A stretch of 64,000 nt of DNA from Pseudomonas alcaligenes (lineage in GTDB: Bacteria; Pseudomonadota; Gammaproteobacteria; Pseudomonadales; Pseudomonadaceae): positions 4,119,501-4,183,500 of the forward strand of contig NZ_LZEU01000001.1 in the NCBI RefSeq assembly GCF_014490745.1. Direction: 5' to 3'. Shown piece after piece: positions 25,445-35,717 of the stretch (its first letter is position 1; each line of letters begins with the position of its first letter). The position numbers and the translations under genes are program-made. Below the pieces are notes generated by a model that had not been told where the DNA came from, did not search any database, and worked only from the letters and a program-made list of their open reading frames with translations.

Positions 25445-27136
25445 TTAGAAGCCGCGCTCAAGCTGATCCAGGCGCTCGTTGACCGCCACCCGCAGCTCGC
25501 GAATCTGCCGCTCGTCCTGACCGTCGAGCACCCGCTGGAAGTCGCTGGCCAACCGCGCCACATACTCGCGCGCCTCGCCCAGGCACTCCTGATACAGGCG
25601 CTCCAGGCGCGCCATGATCATGCTGTTGACCTGCTGGTCGCGCGGGTGGATCTTCAGCCCGGCCAGGGCCTTGAGCTTGGCGTCGATCTCCTCGCGGCTG
25701 AGCACGCCGGGGTTGTTCTCGATCACCAGGCGGTGGTTCTCGCCGGTCAGCGGGATGCTCACGTCGGCCTCCAGCAGGCCGTTGTTGTCGTAGGTGAAGC
25801 GGATGTCCAGGCTGACCTCGCCGGCCTTGCGCGGCGGCACCGGTACACTCAGTTCGCCGAGGAAGATGTTGTCCTTCACCATGCGGCTCTCGCCCTGGAA
25901 GATCTTCACCAGCACGTGCTTCTGGTTGTCTTGCAGGGTCTGCACCTGCTCCACCCGGCTGACCGGCACCACGCAGTTGCGCTCGATGATCGGCAGGTAG
26001 TGGCCGCTCTCCATGCGCTCGCCATGCTGGTGGGTGATCTCGATGCCCATGCTGTAGGGGCAGACGTCGGTCAGCACCACTTCTTCCAGGGCCGCATCAC
26101 GGGCCTTGAGCGCCGCCTGAATGGCCGCGCCCTGGGCGATCACTTCATCCGGGTTGAGGTGCATCGAGGGGAAGCGGCCGAACAGCCCGGCCACCAGCTT
26201 GCGCACCAGCGGCATGCGCGTGGTGCCGCCGACCAGCAGCACTTCGTCGAGATCGGCGACGCGAATCCGCGCATCGCGCAGGGCCCGCTCGATCGGCGCG
26301 CGCAGGCGCTCCAGCAGCGGCTCCAGGGCCTGGCGCAGCTGCTCCTGGGTGAAGACTTCCGTCCACTCACGATCCTGGTCGCGCAGGCAGAAGGTCGCAC
26401 TGTCGTCCTGGCCGAGGGCATGGCGTACGCGCTGGGCCTCGCGGCGCAGGCGGTGGCGCAGCAGCGGCTGGCTGGTATCCGGCAGACCGGCGCCCTGCTG
26501 GCGCTCGATGAAGCGCTGCACCAGGGCGTCGTCGAGGTCTTCGCCGCCGAGGAAGTTGTCGCCGGAGCTGGCGCGCACTTCCATCACCCCCTCGAAGCGC
26601 TCGAGGATCGACACGTCGAAGGTGCCGCCGCCGAGGTCGAACACCAGGAAGGTGGTCTCCTCTTTATGGTGCACACCGTAAGCCAGGGCGGCGGCGGTGG
26701 GTTCGTTGATCAGCTTGTCGACCTTCAGCCCGGCCAGCTCGCCGGCTACTCGCGTGGCCTTGCGCTGGGCATCGCTGAAATAGGCCGGGACGCTGATCAC
26801 CGCTTCCGTCACCGGCTCGCCGAAGGCGCGCTCGACATCGGCCTTGAGACTTTTCAGCACCAGCGCCGAAAGCTCCTCGGGGCGGAAGCTGCGCTTGCCC
26901 AGGCGCACTTCGTGGGCGCTGCCCATGTAGCGCTTGAACAGCGAGGTGGTCAGTTGCGGATGGGTCTGCAGGCGCTCGCGCGCCACCTGGCCGACCAGCA
27001 CCTGGCCGTCGTCGTCGAGGCCGACCACGCTGGGGGTGATGAAACTGCCGAGGGCATTGGCGACCAGTTGCGGAGCGCCGTCGCGCCATACGGCGACCAG
27101 GCTGTTGGTAGTACCCAGATCAATACCGACGATCAT
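25445..27136 (-). CDS. hscC: HscC-type Hsp70 chaperone
   Basis: About 563 residues, shorter than DnaK because the lid is reduced. The nucleotide-binding domain has IVGIDLGTTNSLVAVW, the phosphate-2 motif FDLGGGTFDVSIL and the adenosine motif VLLVGGTTRMPLV. The substrate-binding domain begins near ITHQHGERMESG. The start is uncertain: ATG at 27136 or 27145, both poorly spaced from GGGAG. I chose the one giving the family N-terminus. It heads an operon with the membrane J-domain protein. E. coli HscC likewise works with its own J protein (DjlC) rather than DnaJ. Confidence 0.9.
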   Translation of the reverse strand: MIVGIDLGTTNSLVAVWRDGAPQLVANALGSFITPSVVGLDDDGQVLVGQVARERLQTHPQLTTSLFKRYMGSAHEVRLGKRSFRPEELSALVLKSLKADVERAFGEPVTEAVISVPAYFSDAQRKATRVAGELAGLKVDKLINEPTAAALAYGVHHKEETTFLVFDLGGGTFDVSILERFEGVMEVRASSGDNFLGGEDLDDALVQRFIERQQGAGLPDTSQPLLRHRLRREAQRVRHALGQDDSATFCLRDQDREWTEVFTQEQLRQALEPLLERLRAPIERALRDARIRVADLDEVLLVGGTTRMPLVRKLVAGLFGRFPSMHLNPDEVIAQGAAIQAALKARDAALEEVVLTDVCPYSMGIEITHQHGERMESGHYLPIIERNCVVPVSRVEQVQTLQDNQKHVLVKIFQGESRMVKDNIFLGELSVPVPPRKAGEVSLDIRFTYDNNGLLEADVSIPLTGENHRLVIENNPGVLSREEIDAKLKALAGLKIHPRDQQVNSMIMARLERLYQECLGEAREYVARLASDFQRVLDGQDERQIRELRVAVNERLDQLERGF

Positions 27137-27274
27137 GCCGACCATCACTCCCTTGAAGTATTCACAGCATGCAAAACGGGATCGGCAACAACGCCAGACA
27201 CCGGCCAAAGGCCAGTATTTGAACCCGCCTCCCCCTCTGCGGTAAAGCGGCGTTCAGCGCCGGCAGCGCGCCGC

Positions 27275-27724
27275 TCAGCGGCTCCAGTCGCGTACCAGTG
27301 CCTCGGCTTCGGCCAGCGAGTCGAAGCCGGTCAGCGCCACCCGGCCATCAAGCACCGGCTCGCTGATGATCGGCGCCAGGCGCAGCTCACCATCCACCAC
27401 GAAGGCCAGCGGTTGACCCAGCTCGCTGCGGGTCAGGCTGGCCAGGATGGCGCGGCCGTTGGCACCGAGGGTGAGAATGATGGCCGGCTGGCCATCGGGA
27501 GCGAGGATCATGTCCGCCTGCTGCACGTCGGCCTCGGTCAGCGCCGCCTGCGGCGCCAGCCACAGGTGCACGCCGCTGTGGCGGTCGGTCTGCGCCTGCC
27601 AGCCGTCGACGCTGGCCGTGCGGGCCGGGTAGATGCCCAACTGGTGCGCGGCCGGCGGCCGTTGCGCCTGACTGGCGCAAGCGCTCAGCAGAACCAGCGC
27701 CAAAGCCGCGAACAGCGCCCTCAT
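27275..27724 (-). CDS. Small lipoprotein resembling the SecD P1 head domain
   Basis: 149 residues with lipobox LLSAC near residue 16. The mature part resembles the periplasmic P1-head region of SecD (ADMILAPDGQPAIILTLGAN ... LAFVVDGELRLAPIISEPVL ... VALTGF). SecD helps complete protein export, but this protein lacks all SecD membrane helices, so its own role is unknown. Its ATG overlaps the stop of the DJ-1 gene by four bases, so the two are translationally coupled. Confidence 0.7.
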   Translation of the reverse strand: MRALFAALALVLLSACASQAQRPPAAHQLGIYPARTASVDGWQAQTDRHSGVHLWLAPQAALTEADVQQADMILAPDGQPAIILTLGANGRAILASLTRSELGQPLAFVVDGELRLAPIISEPVLDGRVALTGFDSLAEAEALVRDWSR

Positions 27725-28278
27725 GCCGGCACCAGCATGGCCTCGGCCACCGCCTTGCGTTTGGCCTTGCCGGCCAGCTGCTCGACCAGGGTCAGGGCGA
27801 ATTCCAGCGCCGTAGCCGGGCCCTGGCTGGTGATGCAGTTGCCGTCGACCACCACCGGCGCATCGACGAAGGTGCAGCCCGACAGGCGGTCGCTGAACGC
27901 CGGGTAGCAGGTCATCCGCCGCTGCTTGAGCACCCCGTAGCCCTGCAGGGCCAAGGCCGGGGCGGCGCAGATGGCGGCGAACAGCTTGCCGGCCTTGGCC
28001 TGCTCGCGCACTTTCTCGCCCAGGGGTTCATGATCGGCCAGATGCTGGGCACCGGGCATGCCGCCGGGCAGCACGATCAGGTCGAAGTCCTGGGCCAGCA
28101 CGTCGACCAGCATGGCGTCGGCGGTGACCCGTGTGCCGCGGGCGCAGGTGAACATGCGGCGGTTCTCGATGCTGGCGACTACCACCTCCACCTCGGCGCG
28201 GCGCAGCACGTCGATCAGGGTGATGGTTTCCAGGTCTTCCACGCCATCGGCGACGGCGAGCAGGGTGCGCTGAGTCAT
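27721..28278 (-). CDS. DJ-1/PfpI family protein (YajL-like)
   Basis: 185 residues with the glutamine-amidotransferase-like fold. The conserved nucleophile cysteine lies in FAAICAAPALAL, preceded by LPGGMPGAQHL and an early acidic residue in DGVEDLET. YajL/DJ-1 proteins act in oxidative or carbonyl-stress protection, and the exact chemistry is debated. It heads a two-gene operon with the SecD-like lipoprotein and is divergent from the purine permease gene. Confidence 0.9.
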   Translation of the reverse strand: MTQRTLLAVADGVEDLETITLIDVLRRAEVEVVVASIENRRMFTCARGTRVTADAMLVDVLAQDFDLIVLPGGMPGAQHLADHEPLGEKVREQAKAGKLFAAICAAPALALQGYGVLKQRRMTCYPAFSDRLSGCTFVDAPVVVDGNCITSQGPATALEFALTLVEQLAGKAKRKAVAEAMLVPA

Positions 28279-28325
28279 CAGGCTTCTCCTCGGACGGAAA
28301 CCGATGCTGTCCGTCCGGTCATAAA

Positions 28326-28354
28326 TTCACCGCTCGGGGGTGAGCTGGTATAGT
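28326..28354 (+). promoter_or_regulatory. Sigma-70-type promoter of the purine permease operon
   Basis: TTCACC (28326-28331) and TATAGT (28349-28354) are separated by exactly 17 bases. The predicted start lies near 28361, giving a 5' leader of about 110 bases. I searched that leader for a purine riboswitch and saw none. Confidence 0.7.
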
Positions 28355-28473
28355 GCGCGGCTTTTCCGGATCCAGCCCAAAAACGCCCTCGTATTCCGTC
28401 GAGTTGGCAGCCTTTGTGCTTTGCTTTCGCGCAGTCCGCAACCCACGTCGCACCAGCCCCACGGGAGTTCACC

Positions 28474-29772
28474 ATGCTGGAAAAGCTGTTCCAACTCAAG
28501 GCGCACAACACCACGATCCGTACCGAGATCCTGGCTGGTATCACCACCTTCCTGACCATGGCCTACATCCTCTTCGTCAACCCGGCGATCCTCGGCGAGA
28601 CCGGCATGGACAAGGGCGCGATCTTCGTCGCCACCTGCCTGGCCGCGGCCATCGGTTCGGCGCTGATGGGTCTGATCGCCAACTACCCGATCGCCCTGGC
28701 GCCCGGCATGGGCCTCAACGCCTTCTTCACCTACACCGTGGTGCTGCACATGGGCCACAGCTGGCAGGTGGCGCTGGGCGCGGTATTCATCTCCGCCACC
28801 CTGTTCTTCCTGTTGTCGATCTTCCGCATCCGCGAGTGGATCGTGAACAGCATCCCGCTGCCGCTGCGCTCGGCGATTGCCGCCGGTATCGGCCTGTTCC
28901 TCGCCCTGATTGCGCTGAAGGAAGCCGGCCTGGTGGTGGACAACCCGGCCACCCTGGTCGGCCTCGGTGACCTGCACGCCCCCGGCCCGCTGCTGGCCGT
29001 GCTCGGCTTCTTCCTGATCGTTGCCCTGGAAGCCCGTCGCGTTACCGGCGCGGTAATGATCGGCATCCTCGCCGTCACCGCCATTGCCATCGCCCTGGGC
29101 GTCACCCCGTTCGGTGGCGTGGTGTCGATGCCGCCGTCGCTGGCCCCAACCTTCCTGCAGCTGGACATCATGGGCGCGCTGGACGTGGGCATGGTCAGCG
29201 TGATCTTCGCCTTCCTGTTCGTCGACCTGTTCGACAACACCGGCACCCTGATCGGCGTGGCCAAGCGCGCCGGCCTGATGAGCAAGGACGGCAACCTGCC
29301 GAAGATGGGCCGCGCCCTTATCGCCGACAGCGCCGCCGCCATGGGTGGCTCGCTGCTGGGCACCAGCACCACCACCAGCTACATCGAATCCGCCTCGGGC
29401 GTGGCCGCCGGCGGCCGCACCGGCCTGACCGCCATAGTGGTCGCCGTGCTGTTCCTGCTGGCGCTGTTCTTCGCCCCGCTGGCCGGCACCGTGCCCGCGT
29501 TCGCCACCGCGCCGGCGCTGCTGTTCGTCGCCGTGCTGATGACCTCCGGCCTGGCCGAAATCGACTGGGATGACATCACTGTCGCCGCGCCGGTGGTGAT
29601 CACCGCCCTGGCCATGCCGCTGACCTTCTCGATCGCCAACGGCATCGCCTTCGGCTTTATCGCCTGGGTGGTGATCAAGGCCCTGGCCGGTCGTTTCAAG
29701 GAGATCAACCCGGCCCTGGTGGTACTCGCCGCCATCTTCGTCGCCAAGTTCGCCTTCGGCGTCAACGCATGA
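28474..29772 (+). CDS. NCS2 family purine permease (AzgA type)
   Basis: 432 residues, about 12-14 membrane segments. The AzgA-type signatures of adenine, guanine and hypoxanthine permeases are present: [34 protein letters not shown] and [20 protein letters not shown]. It is expected to import purine bases with protons. ATG at 28474 follows GGGAG; the frame is open 20 codons upstream but that part is leader. The last four bases overlap trmA. Confidence 0.92.
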   Translation: MLEKLFQLKAHNTTIRTEILAGITTFLTMAYILFVNPAILGETGMDKGAIFVATCLAAAIGSALMGLIANYPIALAPGMGLNAFFTYTVVLHMGHSWQVALGAVFISATLFFLLSIFRIREWIVNSIPLPLRSAIAAGIGLFLALIALKEAGLVVDNPATLVGLGDLHAPGPLLAVLGFFLIVALEARRVTGAVMIGILAVTAIAIALGVTPFGGVVSMPPSLAPTFLQLDIMGALDVGMVSVIFAFLFVDLFDNTGTLIGVAKRAGLMSKDGNLPKMGRALIADSAAAMGGSLLGTSTTTSYIESASGVAAGGRTGLTAIVVAVLFLLALFFAPLAGTVPAFATAPALLFVAVLMTSGLAEIDWDDITVAAPVVITALAMPLTFSIANGIAFGFIAWVVIKALAGRFKEINPALVVLAAIFVAKFAFGVNA

Positions 29773-30854
29773 CCCAGGTACGTGACGCGGCGGCCTATGC
29801 CGCCCAGCTGGAGGAGAAGGTCGCCCGCCTGCGCGAGCTGCTGGCGCCCTTCGCCGCGCCTGAGCCGGCGGTGTTCACCTCGCCAGGCGAGCACTACCGC
29901 CTGCGCGCCGAGTTCCGCCTGTGGCGCGAGCAGGAAGAGCGCCACTACGCGATGTTCGAGGCCGGCGACAAGCACACGCCGATCCTGATCGACGAGTTCC
30001 CCATCGCCAGCCTGCGCATCAATGAGCTGATGCCGCAGCTGAAGGCCGCCTGGCAGGCCAGCCGGGTATTGTCGTTCAAGCTGTTCCAGGTCGAGTTCCT
30101 CACCACCCTGGCCGGCGATGCGCTGATCACCCTGTGCTACCACCGCCCGCTGGATGCCGCCTGGCAGGCCGAGGCCGAGCAGCTGGCGCAGCAGCTGGGC
30201 GTCAGCCTGGTCGGCCGCTCGCGTGGCCAGCGCCTGGTGATCGGTCGCGACTACGTGCAGGAAGAAATGCAGGTGGCCGGTCGCACCTTCCGCTACCGCC
30301 AGCCGGAAGGCGCCTTCACCCAGCCCAACGGCCTGGTCTGCCAGCAGATGCTGCAGTGGGCCCATGACGCCCTCGGCGAGCGCCAGGATGACCTGCTGGA
30401 GCTGTACTGCGGCAACGGCAACTTCACCCTGCCGCTGTCGACCCGGGTACGCAAGGTGCTGGCCACCGAGATCAGCAAGAGTTCGGTCAACGCCGCGCTG
30501 GCCAACCTGGCCGACAACGGCATCGCCAATATCGAGCTGGTGCGCCTGAGCGCCGAGGAGCTGACCCAGGCCCTCAACGAGGTGCGTCCATTCCGCCGCC
30601 TGGCCGACATCGACCTGAAGTCCTACGACTTCGGCGCCGTGTTCGTCGACCCGCCGCGTGCCGGCATGGATCCGGACACCTGCGAGCTGACCAGGCGCTT
30701 CGACAATATCCTGTACATCTCCTGCAACCCGGAGACCCTGGCCGCCAACATTGCCCAGCTCAACGATACCCACCGTATCGAGCGCTGCGCGCTGTTCGAC
30801 CAGTTTCCGTGGACGCACCATATGGAGTCCGGGGTGCTGCTGGTTCGCCGCTGA
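29769..30854 (+). CDS. trmA: tRNA (uracil-5-)-methyltransferase
   Basis: 361 residues. It makes m5U54 in the T-loop of tRNA using SAM. The SAM-binding [13 protein letters not shown], the DPPRAG motif and the nucleophile cysteine in [13 protein letters not shown] are intact. Length and the absence of a TRAM domain fit TrmA rather than RlmD or RlmC. It is translationally coupled to the purine permease (ATGA). A REP pair follows three bases after the stop. Confidence 0.95.
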   Translation: MTQVRDAAAYAAQLEEKVARLRELLAPFAAPEPAVFTSPGEHYRLRAEFRLWREQEERHYAMFEAGDKHTPILIDEFPIASLRINELMPQLKAAWQASRVLSFKLFQVEFLTTLAGDALITLCYHRPLDAAWQAEAEQLAQQLGVSLVGRSRGQRLVIGRDYVQEEMQVAGRTFRYRQPEGAFTQPNGLVCQQMLQWAHDALGERQDDLLELYCGNGNFTLPLSTRVRKVLATEISKSSVNAALANLADNGIANIELVRLSAEELTQALNEVRPFRRLADIDLKSYDFGAVFVDPPRAGMDPDTCELTRRFDNILYISCNPETLAANIAQLNDTHRIERCALFDQFPWTHHMESGVLLVRR

Positions 30855-30856
30855 GA

Positions 30857-30910
30857 CGTAGGGCGGGTGAAACCCGCGTGGCGGCCTTCACGGGTTGCAC
30901 CCGCCCTACG
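30857..30910. repeat. REP inverted pair, GTAGGGCGGGTG family
   Basis: CGTAGGGCGGGTGAAACCCGCG faces a partly decayed arm ending ACCCGCCCTACG. It starts three bases after the trmA stop and may serve as a 3' end structure. Confidence 0.88.
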
Positions 30911-30964
30911 CGCTGGTTGTGGCACCCCTCGTTGCGTCCTTCTTCCTGCTCCACGGTGGCCCAT

Positions 30965-31055
30965 CTGGATTCCCGCCTTCGCGGGAATGACGAGGTTAGG
31001 TTAAATCACATGGTTTCCTCTCTACTCCGTCATCCCCGCGCAGGCGGGGATCCAG
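30965..31055. repeat. Inverted pair of the GTCATCCCCGC...GGATCCAG family
   Basis: The left element CTGGATTCCCGCCTTCGCGG... (30965-30992) and the right element CGTCATCCCCGCGCAGGCGG... (31028-31055) are inverted copies across a 35-base spacer. This is the most complete pair of this family in the window. Confidence 0.88.
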
Positions 31056-31082
31056 TAGCGGTGTGTCATAAGCAACACCCAC

Positions 31083-31111
31083 AAAAAAGCCCCGGCATGT
31101 CGGGGCTTTTT
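31083..31111 (-). terminator. Terminator of the ttgABC operon
   Basis: A 7-bp stem AGCCCCG/CGGGGCT with a 6-base loop is flanked by A and T tracts. On the minus strand it lies 17 bases after the ttgC stop. It can also stop transcripts from trmA. Confidence 0.92.
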
Positions 31112-31127
31112 CATTTCAGGCCAACCG

Positions 31128-32573
31128 TCAGTCCGCCGCTGGCGCTGCCGCCAGGGTGGTCTGCTCGTGCCAGCCGCCGCCGAGGGCCTTGTACAGGTTG
31201 ACCTCGCTGGTCAGCTGGTTGAGCCGGTCGCCGATCAGCTGCTGCTGGGCGCTGAACAGCTGGCGCTGGGCGTCGAGCAGGGTCAGGTAGCTGTCCACCC
31301 CGGTGCGGAAGCGGCGTTCGGCGAGGCGGTAGTACTCCGCGCTGGTGCCGACCAGGGCGCGCTGGGCCTCCAGCTGCTGCTGGTAGGTGGTGCGCGCGGC
31401 CAGGCCATCGGCGACTTCCTGGAAGGCACCCTGGATGGCCTTCTCGTAAGTAGCGACCTGGATGTTCTTCTGCACCTCGGCGTAGTCGAGGTTGGCCTTG
31501 AGCCGGCCCGCCGTGAAGATCGGCAAGTTGATCGACGGCTGGAACAGCCAGCTGCCCGAGCCACCGTCGAACAGACCGGACAGCTGGCTGCTGGCGCTGC
31601 CGGCATTGGCGGTCAGGCTGATGCTGGGGAAGAACGCTGCGCGTGCCGCGCCGATGCTGGCATTGGCCGCCTTGAGCTGGTGCTCCGCCTGGAGCAGATC
31701 CGGGCGGCGTTGCAACAGCTCGGACGGCAACCCGGCCGGGACTTCGGCCAGCAGGTCGCTGCCCAGCACTTCGCCTTGCGGCAGGTCGGCCGGCACCGCG
31801 CCGCCCAGCAGCAGGGCCAGGGCGTTGCGATCCTGGGCCACCAGGCGGCTGTACTGCGCCAGGCTGGCTTCGGCGCTCTGTACCGAGGTACGCGCCTGGC
31901 TCAGCGCCAGCGCATCGGCGACGCCGACGTTGAAGCTGCGCTCGGTGAGGGCGTAGCTCTTGCGGTAGGTGTCCAGGGTGTCGCGGGTCAGCTGCAGCAG
32001 TTGCTGGTCGGCCTGCAGGGTCAGGTAGGCGTTGGCCACGCTGGCCACCAGGCTGATCTGCGTGCTGCGCTGCGCCTCTTCGCTGGCGAAGTACTGCTCC
32101 AGGGCCTGCTCGTCGAGGCTGCGCAGGCGGCCGAAGAAGTCGATTTCCCAGGCGCTGGTGCCGACCGTGGCGCTGTACTGGCCGCTGGTGGTGGCTTCGC
32201 CGGAAGACGACAGATCGCCCGGCAGACGCTGGCGGGTACCGCTGCCGGCGGCGGAGATGCTGGGGAACAGCTCCGAGCGCTGGATGCGGTGCTGGGCGCG
32301 GTAGGCATCGACGTTGAGCGCGGCGATGCGCAGGTCGCGGTTGTTGGCCAGGGCGGTCTCGACCAGGCCCTGCAGCGCCGGATCCTTGAAGAACTCGCGC
32401 CAGCCCAGGGCGGCGGCGGCCACATCGGTCTGCGCTGCGCCATTGGCGGTATAGGCCGCGCCTTGCGGCCAGGCACCGTCGACCGGGGCATCCGGGCGCT
32501 GGTAATCGGGAATCAGGCTGCAGCCGCCGAGCAGGACGCTGGCGACGGCAAGTGACAACAGGGACTGCCTCAC
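31128..32573 (-). CDS. ttgC: Outer-membrane channel of an RND efflux pump
   Basis: 481 residues of the OprM/TtgC/NodT type. It has a lipobox LLGGC near residue 18, then two repeated outer-membrane-factor domains, including the RYxxGVxSYLxxLDAQR-like stretch [20 protein letters not shown]. It forms the trimeric outer-membrane duct of the tripartite pump. Its ATG overlaps the end of ttgB by four bases. Confidence 0.94.
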   Translation of the reverse strand: MRQSLLSLAVASVLLGGCSLIPDYQRPDAPVDGAWPQGAAYTANGAAQTDVAAAALGWREFFKDPALQGLVETALANNRDLRIAALNVDAYRAQHRIQRSELFPSISAAGSGTRQRLPGDLSSSGEATTSGQYSATVGTSAWEIDFFGRLRSLDEQALEQYFASEEAQRSTQISLVASVANAYLTLQADQQLLQLTRDTLDTYRKSYALTERSFNVGVADALALSQARTSVQSAEASLAQYSRLVAQDRNALALLLGGAVPADLPQGEVLGSDLLAEVPAGLPSELLQRRPDLLQAEHQLKAANASIGAARAAFFPSISLTANAGSASSQLSGLFDGGSGSWLFQPSINLPIFTAGRLKANLDYAEVQKNIQVATYEKAIQGAFQEVADGLAARTTYQQQLEAQRALVGTSAEYYRLAERRFRTGVDSYLTLLDAQRQLFSAQQQLIGDRLNQLTSEVNLYKALGGGWHEQTTLAAAPAAD

Positions 32574-35500
32574 TGGACGGCCTCCTCTTTGATGGCATCT
32601 TTGCTGCGCTTGTCCTTGAACAGCGAGCAGACCAGTACGTAGAACAGCGGCACCCAGAAGATCGCCAGCACGGTCGCGGTGAGCATGCCGCCGATCACGC
32701 CGGTACCGATGGCGTGCTGGCTGCCGGAACCGGCGCCGGTGGAGATCGCCATCGGCACCACGCCGAGGATGAACGCCAGCGAGGTCATGATGATCGGACG
32801 CAGACGCATGCGGCAGGCCTCGATGGCCGCGTCGAACAAGCTTCTGCCCTGTTCGTGCAGCTCCTTGGCGAACTCGACGATAAGGATCGCGTTCTTCGCC
32901 GACAGGCCGATGGTGGTGAGCAGGCCGACCTGGAAGAACACGTCGTTGCTCAGCCCGCGCAGGCTGGTGAACAGCAGCGCACCGATGATCCCCAGTGGCA
33001 CCACCAGCATCACCGAGAACGGGATCGACCAGCTCTCGTACAGCGCCGCCAGGCAGAGGAACACCACCAGCAGCGACAGGGCGTACAGCGCCGGCGCCTG
33101 GGAACCGGACAGGCGCTCCTCGTAGGACAACCCGGTCCAGGAGTAGCCGACACCCGCCGGCAGCTGGGCGATGATCTCCTCGACCGCAGCCATGGCCTCG
33201 CCCGAGCTGTGCCCCGGCGCCGGTTCACCGAGAATCTCGATGGCCGGCACGCCGTTGTAGCGCGCCAGTTTCGGCGCACCGTAGACCCACTCGCCGCTGG
33301 CGAAGGCGCTGAACGGCACCATCTGCCCGGCGTCGTTGCGCACGTACCACTTGCCGAGGTCCTCGGGGTTCATCCGCGCTTCCGGCACGCCTTGCAGGTA
33401 GACCTTCTTGACCCGGCCACGGTCGATGAAGTCGTTGACGTAGCTAGCACCCCAGGCAATGGCCACGGTGTTGTTGATGTTGGCCAGGGACACGCCGTGG
33501 GCGCTGGCCTTCTCGTCGTCGATCAGCAGCTGGTACTGCGGCTCGTCGTACAGGCCGTTGGCGCGCACGCGGGCCAGCACCGGGTTGTTCTTGGCCAGCT
33601 GGAGGAACTGGTCGCGGGCAGCGTTGAGTGTTTCATGGCCGACGCCGGCGCGATCCTGCAGGAACAGGTCGAAACCGGTGGCGTTACCCATCTCCAGTAC
33701 GGCCGGCGGAGCGAAGGCGAACACCATCGCATCGCGGAAGCTGAAGAAGTGCTGCTGGGCGCGCTGGGCCAGGCTGAACACGCTGTGCTCGGCACCCGGG
33801 CGCTCGTCCCAGGGCTTGAGCATGATGAAGGCCATGCCCGAACTCTGGCCGCGACCGGCGAAGTTGAAGCCGGTGACGGTGAACACCGACTTCACCGTGT
33901 CCTTCTCGTCGGCCAGCAGGTATTCGCGCATCTGGTCGACCACCGCCTGGGTGCGCTCGGCACTGGCGCCAGCCGGGGTCTGCACCTGGGCGAACAGCAC
34001 ACCCTGGTCTTCCTCGGGCAGGAAGGCGGTGGGGATGCGGGTGAACATCCAGGCCATGACCGCGACTATTACCAGGTACAGCACGATGAACGGCAGGCGG
34101 CGCTTGAGGATGCCGCGCACGCTGCGCTCGTAGCCGTTGACGCTGCGCTCGAAGCCACGGTTGAACCAGCCGAAGAAGCCGCGCTTGGGTGCGTGGTGAT
34201 CCTTGCTGACCGGCTTGAGCAGGGTGGCACAGAGCGCCGGGGTGAATACCAGGGCAACCAGCACCGAGAGGGCCATGGCCGAGACGATGGTGATCGAGAA
34301 CTGCCGGTAGATCACCCCCGTGGAGCCGCCGAAGAAGGCCATCGGTAGGAATACCGCCGACAGCACCAGGGCGATACCGACCAGCGCGCCCTGGATCTGG
34401 CCCATCGACTTGCGCGTGGCTTCCAGCGGCGACAGGCCTTCCTCGGCCATCACTCGCTCGACGTTCTCCACCACCACGATGGCGTCGTCCACCAGCAGGC
34501 CGATGGCCAGCACCATGGCGAACATGGTCAGGGTGTTGATGGTGAAACCGAAGGCAGCCAGCACGCCGAAAGTACCGAGCAGCACCACCGGCACGGCCAG
34601 GGTCGGGATCAAGGTGGCGCGGAAGTTCTGCAGGAACAGGAACATCACCAGGAACACCAGCACGATGGCTTCGCCCAGGGTGTGCACCACGCCTTCGATG
34701 GAGGCCGAGACCACCGGGGTGGTGTCGTAGGGGAACACCACTTTCATCCCGGCGGGGAAGAACGGCTGCAGCTCATCGATGGTCGCGCGCAGGGCGCGGG
34801 CGGTGTCCAGTGCGTTGGCGCCGGTAGCCAGCTTGACCGCCAGACCGGAGGCCGGGTTGCCGTTGTACTGCGCACTGATGCTGTAGTTCTCGCCGCCCAG
34901 TTCGATGCGCGCGACGTCGCCGAGGCGCACTTGCGAGCCATCGCGGTTGACCTTGAGCAGGATCGCGGCGAACTGCTCGGGCGTCTGCAGGCGGGTCTTG
35001 CCGATGATGGTGGCGTTCAGCTGGTTGCCCGGCGAGGCCGGCAGGCCGCCGAGCTGGCCGGAGGAAACCTGCACGTTCTGCGCCTGGATGGCGGTCTTCA
35101 CGTCCACCGGGGTCAGCTGGAAGTTGAGCAGCTTGGCCGGATCGAGCCAGATGCGCATGGCGTACTGCGAGCCGAACACCTGGAAGTCGCCCACGCCCTT
35201 GGTGCGCGAGATGGCGTCCTGCATGTTGGAGACGATGTAGTTGGACAGGTCGTTCTTGTCCATGGAACCGTCTTCGGAGACCACGCCGATCACCAGCAGG
35301 AAGTTCTTCACTGCCTTGGTCACGCGGATGCCCTGCTGCTGCACTTCCTGCGGCAGCAAGGGGGTGGCCAGCTGCAGCTTGTTCTGCACCTGCACCTGGG
35401 CGATGTCCGGGTTGGTGCCCTGCTCGAAGGTGGCGGTGACGGTCATGCTGCCGTCGGAGTTGCTCTCCGAGGACAGGTAGCGCAGGCCGTCGATCCCGTT

Positions 35501-35707
35501 CATCTGCTGCTCGATGACCTGCACCACGGTGTCCTGCACGGTCTGCGCCGAGGCGCCCGGGTAGGTGACCTGGATGGCGATGGCCGGTGCGGCGATGCTC
35601 GGGTACTGGTTGATCGGCAGTTTGAGGATGGCCAGGCCACCCGCCAGCATGATCACCAGGGCGATCACCCAGGCGAAGATCGGCCGGTCGATGAAAAACT
35701 TCGACAT
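32570..35707 (-). CDS. ttgB: RND multidrug efflux inner-membrane transporter
   Basis: 1045 residues, the normal length of MexB/TtgB/AcrB. The N-terminus is [20 protein letters not shown]. The proton-relay aspartates are in TM4 ([20 protein letters not shown]), and two large periplasmic loops form the porter domains. HAE-1 type, so solvents, antibiotics and other amphiphiles are likely substrates. It is the middle gene of the ttgABC operon, ten bases after ttgA. Confidence 0.96.
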   Translation of the reverse strand: MSKFFIDRPIFAWVIALVIMLAGGLAILKLPINQYPSIAAPAIAIQVTYPGASAQTVQDTVVQVIEQQMNGIDGLRYLSSESNSDGSMTVTATFEQGTNPDIAQVQVQNKLQLATPLLPQEVQQQGIRVTKAVKNFLLVIGVVSEDGSMDKNDLSNYIVSNMQDAISRTKGVGDFQVFGSQYAMRIWLDPAKLLNFQLTPVDVKTAIQAQNVQVSSGQLGGLPASPGNQLNATIIGKTRLQTPEQFAAILLKVNRDGSQVRLGDVARIELGGENYSISAQYNGNPASGLAVKLATGANALDTARALRATIDELQPFFPAGMKVVFPYDTTPVVSASIEGVVHTLGEAIVLVFLVMFLFLQNFRATLIPTLAVPVVLLGTFGVLAAFGFTINTLTMFAMVLAIGLLVDDAIVVVENVERVMAEEGLSPLEATRKSMGQIQGALVGIALVLSAVFLPMAFFGGSTGVIYRQFSITIVSAMALSVLVALVFTPALCATLLKPVSKDHHAPKRGFFGWFNRGFERSVNGYERSVRGILKRRLPFIVLYLVIVAVMAWMFTRIPTAFLPEEDQGVLFAQVQTPAGASAERTQAVVDQMREYLLADEKDTVKSVFTVTGFNFAGRGQSSGMAFIMLKPWDERPGAEHSVFSLAQRAQQHFFSFRDAMVFAFAPPAVLEMGNATGFDLFLQDRAGVGHETLNAARDQFLQLAKNNPVLARVRANGLYDEPQYQLLIDDEKASAHGVSLANINNTVAIAWGASYVNDFIDRGRVKKVYLQGVPEARMNPEDLGKWYVRNDAGQMVPFSAFASGEWVYGAPKLARYNGVPAIEILGEPAPGHSSGEAMAAVEEIIAQLPAGVGYSWTGLSYEERLSGSQAPALYALSLLVVFLCLAALYESWSIPFSVMLVVPLGIIGALLFTSLRGLSNDVFFQVGLLTTIGLSAKNAILIVEFAKELHEQGRSLFDAAIEACRMRLRPIIMTSLAFILGVVPMAISTGAGSGSQHAIGTGVIGGMLTATVLAIFWVPLFYVLVCSLFKDKRSKDAIKEEAVQ

Positions 35708-35717
35708 CTATGGCTCC

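Noticed and set aside
23747..27907. Very long plus-strand open frame (about 1386 codons) opposite hscC and the J-domain gene
   Set aside because: It is the GC-rich antisense shadow of two clearly recognisable minus-strand genes, with His/Gln-rich low-complexity translation and no domain or ribosome-binding site.
28360..28473. Purine riboswitch in the leader of the purine permease
   Set aside because: The conserved core loops of the guanine/adenine riboswitch are not present.
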